Assembly: GCA_023846275.1 (NCBI GenBank)
Contig: CM043870.1
Span: 3,347,527-3,411,526, forward strand
Length of the DNA: 64,000 nucleotides
Direction: 5' to 3'
Source of the DNA: Vanilla planifolia
Lineage: Eukaryota; Streptophyta; Magnoliopsida; Asparagales; Orchidaceae
This document shows, piece after piece, positions 1-12,700 of the stretch. The translations under genes were made by a program, and so were the position numbers. A model generated the notes under the pieces. It saw nothing but the letters and a program-made list of their open reading frames with translations, made no database searches and was not told the DNA's origin. Position 1 is the stretch's first letter; the number at the start of each line of letters is the position of its first letter.

Positions 1-3000
1 ATTATTTTTTATACTCATTTATTTAAAAATTTTATAATTTATTTATTTTTTAATGATTTTAATTCTATTGTACCATCACAGAACACTTAAAATAACATCT
101 TTTTTTAGTTGTCACATAATAATCAAAATGAATCATTTTAATATTTTAAAAATATAAATCTAAGATTTTTTTATTTAAATGTAGGTTAGAGAAAGAATAA
201 TAATGTTAATTTTAATTAAACAATTCTTATTTTTTATTAACCTCTAATATTTTTTTTCTCAATCTATATAATTATTTTGTCTTTATTTTCTAATTTTTTC
301 ATCAAAAACTTTTATTATACATAAACTCATAATTTCTTTACTAATACAAAATACATTCTTATTTGATTAATATTTCTAAACAATTTATATATATATATAT
401 ATATACATATTTCAATTATAATTTATAAAAAATCATGAGACTCTAAATTTCATTACATTAGAGTTGCAATTGTCGAAAGACCAACAAAGCTTTCTAGAGA
501 GAAAAACAAGTAAAAATCTTAATCAAATTTCTACTTGATTACTACTTCAGGTTTACAGAAAAAAGCTCTAAAGATCAAAACTTCTCAGAAAAATCAAACT
601 TTACTTGCCTTTGTAATAAAAACGAAGGGTCCAAATGAACACAGTTTTGACCATATCAAACGTTTACAGCAGATGATGATGAACAAGAAGCATTCACAAA
701 CCATGTATGAGTTCCACATGAATCATTTCTACGCTTAAACCTGCATACAATATTCATCAATGCTGCAACGAATCACATCTATCTTTGCTGTTTAAGGATA
801 TCATTTAGGTTCACTTGTTTTAAAACGAGGTTAGTATGTTATGTTAAACTTTTCTACACTTTGCAAGAACAAGATGAACTTAATCGCCTCAAAAGTCACT
901 CATGTTTTCTTACTTCACTTTTAATCAACAGCAAAATAAAGAGAAGTGAGTTCCTCGGTTTTACTAATGAAAGTTAAAATCTCACTTCTCTTCGACCTAC
1001 AATGAAACAAGTGAACATGGTTGTCTATTGAGAATGTTTCACTTTCTACGATATGCCATTTGATTGATTCAAACCAAACGATTTAAAAAAGAAAATTACA
1101 CACAAATAAAGGAGATCGAGAATAAAAAGGAGATCGAGAATGAGAACTACATAATAAAAAGGGAGACCAAGGTCGCATTGACAATTCTAGAGGTAGAGGA
1201 TGACTTGTATGTCATGACAAGAAGTAGATTAAGAGTTTGTTTAAGCCATTTAAAGGCAACATTTGAGTGAACCAAAGTAATATTTTTGTTTGGAAAGTTG
1301 AATAGTGCAAGAAAATGTTCCATATTTACGCATCTAACCATCTGCAGAGCACATAAATCCTAAAGGATATTTCCAATCAAGTACTTCAAACTTGGAAGTA
1401 ATCTACCAGGCGAGTTAGGACAGTTATCTTTGAGTTGGCAGTTATTTACATGAGATTAAAACACAAATCAAATCAATTAACCTACTAATTGTGGTTGTTT
1501 ACCTGAATTCTATCATATAATTTCACTTTACCTATCAACAAATATTCATTAACATTCAAACACATCAAATGGCTTCCAATATTCATATGTTGCATTGTTA
1601 TTTTAATTTTTCATTCTCCTATTTGCATGTGAAAACGCTACAAAACCTCTCTTCATTCTTATCCAAAACATCTAAATCAATTACATACCAATCTTTTCAG
1701 GTAAATAATCATTTATAATTCATATCTTTTCAAGTGTCACTTATCTTGAACCATATCTCAGATAAGCCTATTGGCCTCCTCGATGAACTAACAAGCAAGC
1801 ATATTATTATTATTATTATTTTTTTTGAGAAAGTTCTTGGTCTTTTAGGTTTTCTTTTGGCAGCTTGTTTCCCTTGTAAATGAGGATGAGATAGGTCGAG
1901 TTATGGGTTCCTTGTTTAACTATGTAATGAGAAGAATATAATAAAAGTTTGATCCAACCTTATCCATCATTCCAAGGCAAGAGGATGGGTCCAATGACAT
2001 CTTCCTACCTTAGAGCCACAGGGGACATGCTGACAAAGAGGTGAAATGCAGCAATTCAGCCTCAATTAGCACTGCAACAGGTTTCTCCAACCTCCATCTC
2101 ATCCCATAGCCAAAATCAAGTTCTCTTTTAGATTGCTACTCTTGGTTCATTCCTCTTATTGTGCCACTTCAAAAAAGATTCATGAAGATAGCCTACATGT
2201 TTTATGTGTTTGATCTCATTCCTATAGATTTAATATCTTCCCTCAACAAGATTTTGTGGTTTTAGGATCTCTCTTACTCTAAAGATTATCAAAATCAATG
2301 ATTCCTTATGTTCACTTTTTTTCATGCTTTAGATGTATCAAATGAACCCCAATATTTTCAAAATTAGATAGACAACAACTTCACCTGGATGCCCATAATA
2401 GTATTGATGTTTATTGTTTTGACTATTACCATATATAGCGTTTTAAGAGCTTTAGAAAAAGGCTATCAAATTTTCCAAGAATTTTTAATAATGCTTGTTT
2501 TTTGGGTTCAAAGCCTCACTAGATGACCACATATTGCTTTTGAAATTTCTAGGATTGTTAGCACCATCATAGAGCTCCAACTTATTCAAAGCATCTCAAA
2601 ATTCATCTTATTTCTTGGGGTATTAACCCTCTCTATTTTTGTCAAAGATCTAGACAAAGTTTCTTATTTTCTTATCCTTTATACATCATCTCCCTATCAC
2701 CTCTTTAATCAAGTAAGTTACATTTCAAGAGATCTCACACCCCCTAAGAAACATCAAACGTCATTACTTCAGTGTAAATATTGTATTCCTAGCCTTGTTT
2801 TATAGAAATTTTTCACATATTCTACCATCAACTTGCATTTAATAGGTCCCTACTTTCCCATATTTCACTTCCATCTTCTCACATAAGTACCCAGCATAGT
2901 TCATATCCTATCAACTATATCCACACAACAATTTAAGCATCCTCATCTTTACCATAACCATTATAGTAGTACAATTTTGCCTCATTAGAATCTAAAAAGA

Positions 3001-3411
3001 CTTATATATATTTCTTTTTAAAGATCAATCATAGCTTATGCATGATATATAAGAAAATAAATAAAAAAGTTGTAATCTTTATCTAGGATCTCGTCATCTT
3101 AGAGGATCAATTTTTGCATCCCAAAGTACGCCGTCAAATGATGCCATATGTAGTTCAAGGACTGTTGCCATGTTTTGACAACGTGACAAAAACTCACAGC
3201 ACCTTCATCTCAATCGGATAGTTATATGCAAAGTTGCACATTAACATAGATATTCTGTAAATACTTGCAACTTCAAGTCCAACATCTTAAATTTTCTGAA
3301 ACTGTAATGTTACGGCTCTGATTACATGAAAAGCTGACAAACAATTGGGCAGTTTACAGAACTGGACATGGTCAGCAAAAACAAATTTTGCACTAACCTC
3401 GCAGACAAATC
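1..3411. other. AT-rich intergenic DNA, no gene recognised
   Basis: No open frame longer than about 70 codons and nothing resembling a known domain was found on either strand. The tract contains an (AT)n run near 385-405 and an (ATT)n run near 1801-1820. The last few hundred bases, up to 3411, should include the 3' UTR of the minus-strand MED4 gene, but I could not place a poly(A) site with confidence. Short coding-like pieces at 535-738 and 1064-1270 have low-complexity Lys/Glu/Asn-rich translations and no family signature. Confidence 0.5.
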
Positions 3412-4653
3412 TCATTCTTCATCATCCTCCTCAGAGCTACCAACCTCACTGCTATAGTCACTGCTATATTCATCCTGGTCTGGGTTTATATCAAGCTGAA
3501 CATACTTGACCTGTATTGGTTCTGCTGCCTTCGTTTGTGGTGGTAGCATCCCGGGCATCAGTGGCACACGTCCAATCCGTGGTTCCTCGGTCTTGTTTCC
3601 AACCAAAATCCCCTCCAATGGCGGAAGTGGCACAGGGTCCCCAGGTTTCCAGCCAGGTGGCACAGGCGGAAGCTCTCTGGGAAGCTCCACCGGCATCCCC
3701 TTCTTCCAACCAGGCGGCACGGTGATGGGCAACATAGGAGGCGGAATATGCAAAGGAACCTCTTCTCTAGGCGGAGTTGGCTCAAAGAGGACCTCCGTGG
3801 TCTTCTCCGTCGCCCCCTCCTTGGCATCTGGGACCTTCTTCCGAATCCCAACATCAAGGTCAGCAAAATGATACAGCTGTGAGGCGCGCATCTGGTTATC
3901 CTGGGGAGCAGGTGGGAGAGCGCCACGAAGTGGGGCCAAACCGGCGCCGTGCTCTGGTGGGGCAAAGGTGGTGTAGCTGATGCGATGGGCATAAGCCAAT
4001 ATATCGTTCAGATCCAACGCGGAGTTTAGCGAGGTTTGGTAATCGGAATCACCGGCCTCTTCCTTGGATCGCTTGGGATCCCGGCGGTAGTCGGAGTAAT
4101 CATCAAGGATGCGATCGATGACCTGCTCGGCTTCGTGGAGCTTTCGGGTGAAGCCGAGGAGGGTGGCGTCCTTATTGCGAACCTCGCTGGCGATCTTCGC
4201 ATTGGATTCCTGGAGATCGAGAATCTCCTGAACCTCAGACACGGCCTCGAAAAGCTGGGTCTGAAGGGAGGAAAAGAGAGAGAGAACCTCCTTGGTTGTG
4301 GTCGGAGGTGAGGGGTGGCGGGGATCGAGGGATAGGGGTTGGTACTGCGCGCCGGGGAGAAAGGTTGGCGGGCCGCCGGTGCGGGCTGAAGACCACATGG
4401 CACGGTGGGGAGACACTTCGAAGAGCTTGGCAGCGAGCGCAGCCATTTGGAGGAGGAGAGACTGGGCACGTGGCAGGGGAGGGAGGAGAGAGAGGAGGGC
4501 CGATGAGGTGGTGACGGGAGCGACGGCTGCCGAGGAAGGAGTGGGCTTCGTGATGGGATTAGGGTTGGGGTTTTGGGAGGGAATCGAAGGAGAACCTGTG
4601 AGGCCGAGCCGGCCCGGTGATGGCATCACCGCTGGCGCGTGGTTCTGCAGCAT
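3412..4653 (-). CDS. MED4: Mediator of RNA polymerase II transcription subunit 4
   Basis: A single-exon gene of 413 residues. MED4 is a middle-module subunit of the nuclear Mediator complex, which links transcription factors to RNA polymerase II. The sequence shows a Pro/Ser-rich N-terminus (about 1-50) and a hydrophobic helical stretch (about 50-75). A long coiled-coil-like segment follows (about 115-190, beginning near KEVLSLFSSLQTQLFEAVSE and running through RKLHEAEQVIDRIL). Next comes a conserved SLNSALDLNDILAYAHRISYTTFAPPE block (about 208-232). The C-terminus carries two PPGWK-x-G-x-PV-x-LP repeats and ends in an acidic Asp/Glu/Ser tail. The repeats and acidic tail are typical of plant MED4, and the length is in the usual range. 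The first ATG of the frame is used; no upstream in-frame start competes. Its start faces that of LARP1, so the two may share regulatory DNA. I see no frameshift. The identification comes from remembered family features, not a search. Confidence 0.93.
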   Translation of the reverse strand: MLQNHAPAVMPSPGRLGLTGSPSIPSQNPNPNPITKPTPSSAAVAPVTTSSALLSLLPPLPRAQSLLLQMAALAAKLFEVSPHRAMWSSARTGGPPTFLPGAQYQPLSLDPRHPSPPTTTKEVLSLFSSLQTQLFEAVSEVQEILDLQESNAKIASEVRNKDATLLGFTRKLHEAEQVIDRILDDYSDYRRDPKRSKEEAGDSDYQTSLNSALDLNDILAYAHRISYTTFAPPEHGAGLAPLRGALPPAPQDNQMRASQLYHFADLDVGIRKKVPDAKEGATEKTTEVLFEPTPPREEVPLHIPPPMLPITVPPGWKKGMPVELPRELPPVPPGWKPGDPVPLPPLEGILVGNKTEEPRIGRVPLMPGMLPPQTKAAEPIQVKYVQLDINPDQDEYSSDYSSEVGSSEEDDEE

Positions 4654-5428
4654 CCCTGCTACGCTTAATCAACTCTAGGGTTCGGGTGGCTCAATGCGGA
4701 ACAGAAGTGACGAAGCAAGCGATATGATGCATTAAAAATAAATAGATAAATAAATAGATATATTATTTAAATTTTAATAAATTTATAAGTAATCTCATCC
4801 CATTTAAATAATTCCCCATACTTATTTTTTTATTAAAAATAATATTCTTTTACTAAAATTAAGTCACTTTACTGATCACCCTCCAATGTTAATTCAATCA
4901 CAATTGTCGTTTTTTTTATTTTTAAATGATTTATTATAATTAAATAAAAAAATCTTAATTTATATATATATATATATATATAAGTTTTCATGATGTTTTA
5001 AATGATTATGTAACATTAGGGATCGCATTCATCTTAGTATTGAAGGTTTATTTATCATTATTTTAGCGTCAAGTGCAGTATTAAATTAATTAATTAAAAA
5101 AAATTTAAAAAGGGAAAGCTGTTTGGCAAACACGAAAGCTCGAATCCAATCTGATATTTCCCATAAAACAAAACCATTTTTCGTCTTTCTGCGACAGAGA
5201 AGGCAGACGACGAGAGTGAGAGAGAGAGAGAGAGAGAAGAGGACGAGCCACCATACGAGTGCGAGTGCGAGTGCGAGCGCGGAGCCCCTGCATTGCTGCA
5301 TAATCTTCTGATTGCTTGCCTCAACCTTGGATTCCTTACTCAATCGCCTTTCTCGGTCGAACCTCTTCCACCCGATCGTAGTCGCAGCTCTGTCGAAAAA
5401 CGTGCTCTTGCCCTAGGGTCACCGCTCC
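4654..5428. promoter_or_regulatory. Shared divergent promoter/5' UTR region of MED4 and LARP1
   Basis: The 775 bases separate the two divergently arranged start codons. On the MED4 side the minus strand reads AACCCTAGAG just upstream of the ATG (about 4669-4683). This resembles the telo-box (AAACCCTA) common in plant housekeeping promoters. The middle is AT-rich, with a (TA)n run at about 4959-4982. On the LARP1 side lie a (GA)n tract (about 5217-5238) and four GAGTGC-like hexamers (5257-5280), probably in the 5' UTR or core promoter. (GA)n tracts are known targets of plant BPC/GAGA-binding proteins. Transcription start sites were not mapped. Confidence 0.55.
5217..5280. repeat. (GA)n tract plus (GAGTGC)4 hexamer repeat
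   Basis: A (GA)n run at about 5217-5238 is followed, after a short spacer, by GAGTGC three times and GAGCGC once (5257-5280). Both lie 150-210 bases upstream of the LARP1 start codon. Such tracts are length-variable and can bind GAGA factors. Any regulatory role here is inference. Confidence 0.8.
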
Positions 5429-6792
5429 ATGTCTACTGATTCAAGTCGTCCCGCCCTTCGATTCCACTCGGCGTCAACGTGTTCCGACGTCGTGCGCGAG
5501 GAATCCGAGGCGGATGACTTATGTCGGCCTACCCCTGCGGCATCTCCGATGACGTTGTCGGAGCCGGCCTTTTTTCCTCCGAGTCGCCGAGAGGACGCGC
5601 AGAATATGGGTCCGTCTTGTGTCGGCAATGCCCATAACTCCGAGAGAGTAAGGAAGCCGGTTTGGGGAAGAGCGTCCAATGGGGCCACTGATGGGGAACC
5701 ACTAGTCATGGGAGGCTCCTTGTCTTGGCCGCCTCTCTCGGAATCTGCCAAGGCCTCTGTTAAATCTTCCTTCGATGGATCCGCCTCCTCCTCGGTTTGG
5801 ATTTGATACTCTTACATTTCAAAATAGAAATCATAAACATGCAGATGGATTGCAGTTCAATGATTTTTATAAGTTCTTAATTTGGTGCTAGGGTTCGGCA
5901 AAATCACCTCCTAAGCAAAGGATGTCCGCCAAGATCGTAGGCGAAGGCATCGGTGTTGGTGGAGTGGAGTGCAATAGTAGTTTATCTGGTACCAGTGGAT
6001 CGACATCTTCTTCACTGTCGAGTACGGTAGCACTTTCTCAGGACAAAACAAATAAGCAGCTTGATAAGGGTAGTTTAGCTAACTGGGAGCATGGTCCCCG
6101 GGAGTCTCATGGTTCGGTAGATCAAGGGGATCGGCAAAGGAGGCATGGTGGAAATGGCCGCAGGGGAAGCTATGGTAACAGACGGGATCAAGGTGGTGGT
6201 AATCAGGAATGGAATTCTTCTCGGGGTTTAGGTGGTAAAGGTTCGTATTTGCAGCGGGGTCACCCGAGGCAAACAGTCATGCAACCTCCTATGCCTATTA
6301 TGATGCCATACATTGGGCCTCCCCTGCCACTAAGACCCTTTCCCACTCCCATGGCCTTTCCTGGTGCGATCTAGATTTAATGAGGCATTGTAATCCTTCT
6401 CCCTATTTTCTTTGATGAATTTATCAATTTGATGGTTCTTATCTAAATTTCAGATTTTCCTCCTCAAATGTATTATTTTCCAACACATCCTTATCCTGAG
6501 TTCTTCAGAGGGATGCCTTTTGTTCCTCCCCAATCAACTCCTCTGGTAAACCAACCAATGTTTTTTGCATCGCCTGATCACTTGCGCATGTCATTATTGA
6601 AGCAAATAGAGTATTATTTCAGGTATAATTTGGATGAAAATATTTGCTTTTTATTACATCTTTATTTATATTTACTCATCTGCTATTCTTCCTGATTTTA
6701 GTCCAGAGAACCTTTGCAAAGATGTATTTTTGAGAAGAAATATGGATGAACATGGTTGGGTTCCAATTCATGTTATTGCTGGTTTCAATAGA
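5429..6792 (+). CDS. LARP1C: LARP1 exons 1-4 (compact 5' block)
   Basis: Exon 1 (5429-5794, 122 codons) ends in TCG before GTTTGG. Intron 1 is 97 bp with acceptor CTAG. Exon 2 (5892-6363) starts with GGT TCG GCA, encoding GSAKSPPKQR, and ends in phase 1 before GTGCGA. Intron 2 is 90 bp. Exon 3 (6454-6622) completes an Asp codon and ends with AG before GTATAA. Intron 3 is 79 bp. Exon 4 (6702-6792) completes the Ser of YYFS, encodes PENLCKDVFLRRNMDEHGW and stops after AGA at a strong GTAAGT donor. Short open frames at 5922-6374 and 6468-6695 are exons 2 and 3 read into their introns. Confidence 0.9.
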
Positions 6793-9700
6793 GTAAGTTG
6801 TCCCAATTGAGTTTATAAATTTTTATACCTGGGCAATCCTATAATTTGTTGCTTTGCTAATCTTAAGAAGATTTTATGTTGATACAATTACCACAATGAG
6901 AATGGCATTCGATGTGGGGTCTTGAAATGTTAGCCTTCTCTATTCACTTTATTGGTTGTTTGGGACCATTTTCTAATTTTGTTGTGTTTGTTGGTCGCAC
7001 TGTATGTGTTAGTGCGAAATAATTATAAGAATGTGATTTTAATTCTTGGAGCAAGTGTTTGAACTATTTAATTCCATGTGCTTCTATTTTTTGCCGAAAA
7101 TGATAGCTCATTAAGATAGTCCGTAGCACTGCACTATTTTTATTTTTACATTAATATGATAATTGTTTCATAAAATTTTTTCTAGTCTACAACGGTTAAT
7201 TTTCGGTGATGGTACATTTTGTCGTTCATTGTTAGCTTTACAAGTTTACCGTGCATAAATTCAAATAATTAATGGTCAATAAAAGTAAGTTCACATGATT
7301 TTGTTGATGAGTTATATTTCATATGGCATTTTCCTTGTCTTCAAGAGTGTAGGTTGAAGTTCAAATTGAGGCATGGCCCAACTATCCTAAAAAAAAGAAA
7401 CTTGACAAGGTGGTTTTTTGAAAATCTGGAGCACCAACATAAATACATTTTATCCCTTTTCTATTCTACTTTTTAGATCAAGGGATGAATGGATTTGTTT
7501 CCTTTTTTCCAAACAGATATAAAAGCATAATTCCTTCGTCAAACTGAATAGTTCTACCCTCATATGTGTTTTTCCTCATTATATTTGGTGAAGCTTGTGT
7601 AATGTGAAAAGTGTCCTATAACTCACGATCACTATAATGTTTGGCTGTGTTTGTTTACACCGACCTGCAGATGGCCCTTTGAACCAAGCCCATCAAACTA
7701 AAAGTCCAAAGTTGGATCTTTCAATTGTCTTGTTTGACAAGCCAATTATTTTTGTGCAGTAATCTAAATAATGATGTATGCCAAAAATACACCAACTTAA
7801 AGTTATGATAAATAAATGTGTTATCCTCACTTTTCTTATTAGACTTCTATGGTTTTATTTGCCTTGTTATATTTGACTTCATTTTTGGAGCCCCTTTTCC
7901 AAATCATGGATATTAGCTTCAAATCAAAGCTGCTAAAGCTTGGGTCTAGAAGAGATTTAACCTTAAATGTTACGACATAAGCCATGAGGGTATGACTTTG
8001 TATTATAAAAATGAGGTATAATGTGTCAATGAAGCAAATTTGCAGGGAAAACAAAACTAATATTTCTATTTTATATAAAACAAATTCTAATAATTTGGCC
8101 TTTAAATAGTAAGTTATTACTTTTGAAAACAAAACTCATAGAACGACAACATTAATTATTGAAATGTCATGAAAAAATTGCCTATGATAACATGCTAAAC
8201 TAATAATAATGTGAACCTTGTTGAACTTAATTAGCCTTAGTCATTAATGCCTTAAAGCTTATTTAAGTGAATCCATCATAAGTATTAATATCACTAATGA
8301 AATGACCAAGGAAAGACATTTTCTTGGGCAAAATTTACTTTTGGAGAACTTGACTTATAAGTTGTTCTCTCTGAAATATTGAACTTAGATGTTAAGCATT
8401 ATTTAGTCACTCCTGTGGTTGATCAAAATGTCTTTGATTAACGTTAACAAAGCAATCAAAACAACTCTTGACAAGATGCATTCACTCCATAAATTTGGTC
8501 AACCTGCTTGAATATAATGAGTTTTAGAAGCTTACTTGGGACATAAATTGTCCATTGATTTTTAATTGGTGTTAACTATATCATAGATCAATTTTGAGTA
8601 ACATAAAAACATCATACAATTAATCAAAAAAATAATCAATTCTTGGGAGGGGTGTTTAAATATTTATTCTTATTGCCCACATGATTCAATGCCATGTTTT
8701 CAATGTGCAATTTAAATCTCATACTATGTTCTTTTGAAATGAAACTATCTGTCCTAAATGTGTAACACAAGGTTGAGTAACGTTTTCAACAAAGTTTGAT
8801 GTTCATATAGTGGCTTAACTAAGGGGGATAAATTAAGTTATATGTTCGTTACTTGGGCTTTCATTGGGATGTCATTTTCGAATGATGTCAAAATGGTAGA
8901 ATGGTTGAATGGTGGTGATAGTTGATGCACTTGTGTGTTTATTTCTTTTATATGCTTCTTCATGTAGGTTTTCTTACATGCATATGAATGACTTGCAGAC
9001 ACATCTTGGTGCCCTTAATGTGTGAGATATTGAAAAAGCAGGATTATTTGAAGAATCTTTGTGTTAAATACATGTAAATTATCATGTAGGTTGCTAGAAA
9101 AGGTATAAGGAAGATCTTGCATGACCTTATGAAATAAGTGCGAACCCTTTTGACACTTTGAAGAATCAAATTAAGTCCCTAGAGAAGATGCTTGGCTTGG
9201 TGAATGAACTCTCAATGGTTAGAAAAGCTGCTCAACAAGAGTATGCATTCATGAAGAAAGTGAACAAATTTATACAGGTCCAAGTCGAATCCTTGACGTA
9301 GTTGTTGTGAAGTATTATCGATGACTTGTTGTGTCAATAAATTGAAGATGACTTATCTTGGTAGGCATTGGACATAGATTCAAGAAGGCGGTGATATAAG
9401 ATGGAAGGATATAACGAAAATTTTCGCGAAGTTGGTGAAGACAATCTATTAGTTCGACTATGACCTCATGGCATACTAGACTTACATCAAAGATATGCTC
9501 ACATAGTTTATTGAGGATATGTGCTAAGGATACTTGATTGTTTCCCATCACTTTGTGAGAAATTAAGTTATGTGGCATTTGTTTAAAAGGATTAAGAGTG
9601 CTTGAAATTGGCAATTGTAAGAGTGGATTGAAGGTTAAGAGAAATGAATTGGAGCTAACATGGTTTCTAGAGTTTGCTAGTCACCATCTTAGGAAAGTCA

Positions 9701-12700
9701 ACACAAGCAATTGCAAATACAAAAAAGAGAAAGATAAAAAGTTTGAAGCAGATATAACAACCAAATAGTGCAAGCTAGCATGGAGAGTTTACACAAGTTC
9801 GCAATTAGAGTCATTGCAAAATACATAAAATACATTTTCATTCCTCTTTTAACCATTCCCTTGTCTATTTATTATTCTTATAAGCAACTTTAAGGTTGGG
9901 GCAATCGAATAATTCATTGGAGTCCAAACAAGTGTTTTTATTATGTTAATTTCTTGGGCCTACACTTTGGTTAGCTTGCTCCAAGATAGATACAGTAGAA
10001 AAGGCACCTTCTAGACAATGTGTGGTATTGTAGAATTGAAATTTTTCACATCACTAAAACACAATGGTCATTGCTATTAGATCACTTTTTTCTTTTTCAA
10101 TTCATTAATGGGAAGGATCTATGTAGAAGTAAGAGTAACAGTGATATGTTTCATATCATTCTTTTGTTTCACTTAAGCTTTCAATTTTTTTTGGGTGAAC
10201 TTCAATTTATTGGTTAATTTTCTCTTATGAAATCCTTCTCTCCCTTAGGTTTTTCCTTCTTGCTTGCCTTATTCTTTAGTTTCTCTTAGTGAGAGTTATT
10301 AAGTTTCTCCATCTCTAAGATGACTTTCTTGACTTGGTCCTTGCATTCTAGAGAGGGTATTATGAAATGAGGCAGCTTCTGTCTTAGGTAGACAATTGAT
10401 TATGTGATCAATTTTAGGATGGTCAACTATTCCATTCCATGGTATCCAAAGAACACAAAGTGGGCGAAGAGTTGTACCAAGCTTTCAATGACAAGACAAT
10501 CCATTGTTTATGCTTCCATTGTGGGGCTCATGGAGCCCCTCTTTGGTCTTCTTGAAAAGTCTCACTTGTTGCTTGATTGGCAAATGTTCATTGTTTAATG
10601 GCTCAACCACCGCTTGCCTATTCTTGGTAATTAGATTCTTCCTTTGCAAGGCTAGTATCCTAGAGTTAAGGTCTATTTCTTAATACTCCACAACCAAGTG
10701 AAAGTATACGAGTGGGGAGATGGTCAATGTATTGGCAATTGTTGTGAAACCCTCTCTTAGATCAACCTTAACCATCTTTATGGCTAACATTTTTCATCTT
10801 GGGGGTTCTAGTTAGCTTTGTTCCTTGAGGAAGCATCCTCTTATGGGCATTAAGATGCTTATGGTACCTTCATCATTAAGGTGGAAGGAGAGTTCAAGCT
10901 CCATTACCTTAGTATTTGTGATTTGTCACTTGTTGTAACTGCCTTTATGCCCCCTTACTTGGTGCATCACCTTCTCCAACCATTTTGTTTTCTTCCTCTT
11001 TTGAGTGGACATGCTTATGTTTGTATTATTTTTATTCTAAGCTCCAAGCATTATTATAACATCTCATAATTTTATTATATATAATATGTTAAATTTAATA
11101 TAATCTTAATATAAACATGGATATTTTGGGGAATGGGGTTGATATTTTTAAATTTAAATGAGATGGTTTAAAATATTAATTTTTTATCATGTCTTGAAAA
11201 ATTTATTATTATGAAAAATTATTTTAGAAATTTAAATTGAAAGTATTTTTAAGAAGAGTTTTTGGAGAGGAATTCATTGCTGTTTAGTTTGTAATTTTTG
11301 AAGGTCTAGTAATTTTATTTTAAATTTTTAAATAAAAAAACTAATTCATCACTTTGCTAATTTTGATGGACATGATAATTTTTCAAAATTAATGTACTGC
11401 TTTTAGTTGTTAGTAGATAAAACAATGGTGAGGAGGTAAGGTGTTAAGGAAGTTGGAGAAGGAAGAATAGCTAGCAAGAGAGATGAAAAGGAAAAGAGAA
11501 GCAAGTTGTCTATTGCAAGAGAAGTAGAAGAGAAGAGAATTGTAAATTGAGGCAAGTTTAGAAACAAGAAAGGCAAGGGAAAGGGCTACTAATCACAGAG
11601 TTGGGGATTGTTGTTGGAATCTAGAGAGCAAGGATGACATTTTGCAATCTATTGCTAGAAATTGAAAACTAGAGGAAAGAATGTATTTTAGTGTAAGTGA
11701 AGATTTGATTTAATAGTAAATCTTGATTATTATTTAATTGGAATGTTTTGATGGTTGATAATAGCTTGTCGATTATAAGAATTCAATTTTGTATGGGTTG
11801 GAATTTATTTGAACTTTAAATTAATAAACATTTTGGTATTTTGTGTCTCCATTCCATCATTAACATGCGATGCAGTAGGTTAATATTTCATACGTGGAGT
11901 TAGACGTACTGTATGCTGACCTTGACAAATAACATGTGGGTTAGGGATTAGGGATGTACAATACGTGAGCTCTAACAAACAGTACATCTAAGTGGGTGAA
12001 ATTCTAAAATTTAAAGATTTTAGCAAATTTATGAGAATGCAAAAATGTGTTATGAATTTGGAAAATAAGTATATGATCATAGAAATTTGTATAATAGTAT
12101 TGTGTAGAAAGCCAAAGAAAGAGGTACATTGGAAAAGAAATATTTATATTGAAATCAGGTAGATAAATATGATAATTTTCATTTAAGTGTATTGTTTTAA
12201 TAACACCATTGGCATGTGTTATATTTTATAACACATGATATACGACGTGACATTAGTTTAACTTAGTTTTATATATATACATAGTTTAGGTTGTTTACAT
12301 ACTATTATGTTTTTTCTCATTGTTATTCTAATGTGCATGCATTATTTGGTATGTTCTACTTGTATATATGGAATAATGAGAATAATAATGACTTTGGTTG
12401 AATAATTATAAAAGAAATAAAATCAATTTGGTATAATATTATGATATTATGATATGGAACATCGAATGAGATATATACAAAATAGTATATTATATTAAAC
12501 ATGAGTTTTTTTGAGATATTATCTCATAAATCATGATAGATATTTGAGATTCTTAGTAGATCATTGTTAGTGTTTTGTGAAGGATAACGAGTATAGTTTT
12601 ATACAATTATTTGATATGTAATGACATTATATATGATATGGCTTTTTTGATTTTGATCTCTAATACCTTTTGTTGGGTAGTAGATATTGGTCTTAAACTA

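Noticed and set aside
3491-4678. Several overlapping open frames on both strands within 3491-4678
   Set aside because: They are other-frame shadows of the GC-rich MED4 coding sequence. Their translations have no family features.
5086-5343. Minus-strand ORFs across the GA and GAGTGC repeats
   Set aside because: They are repetitive low-complexity translations of microsatellites in the LARP1 leader.
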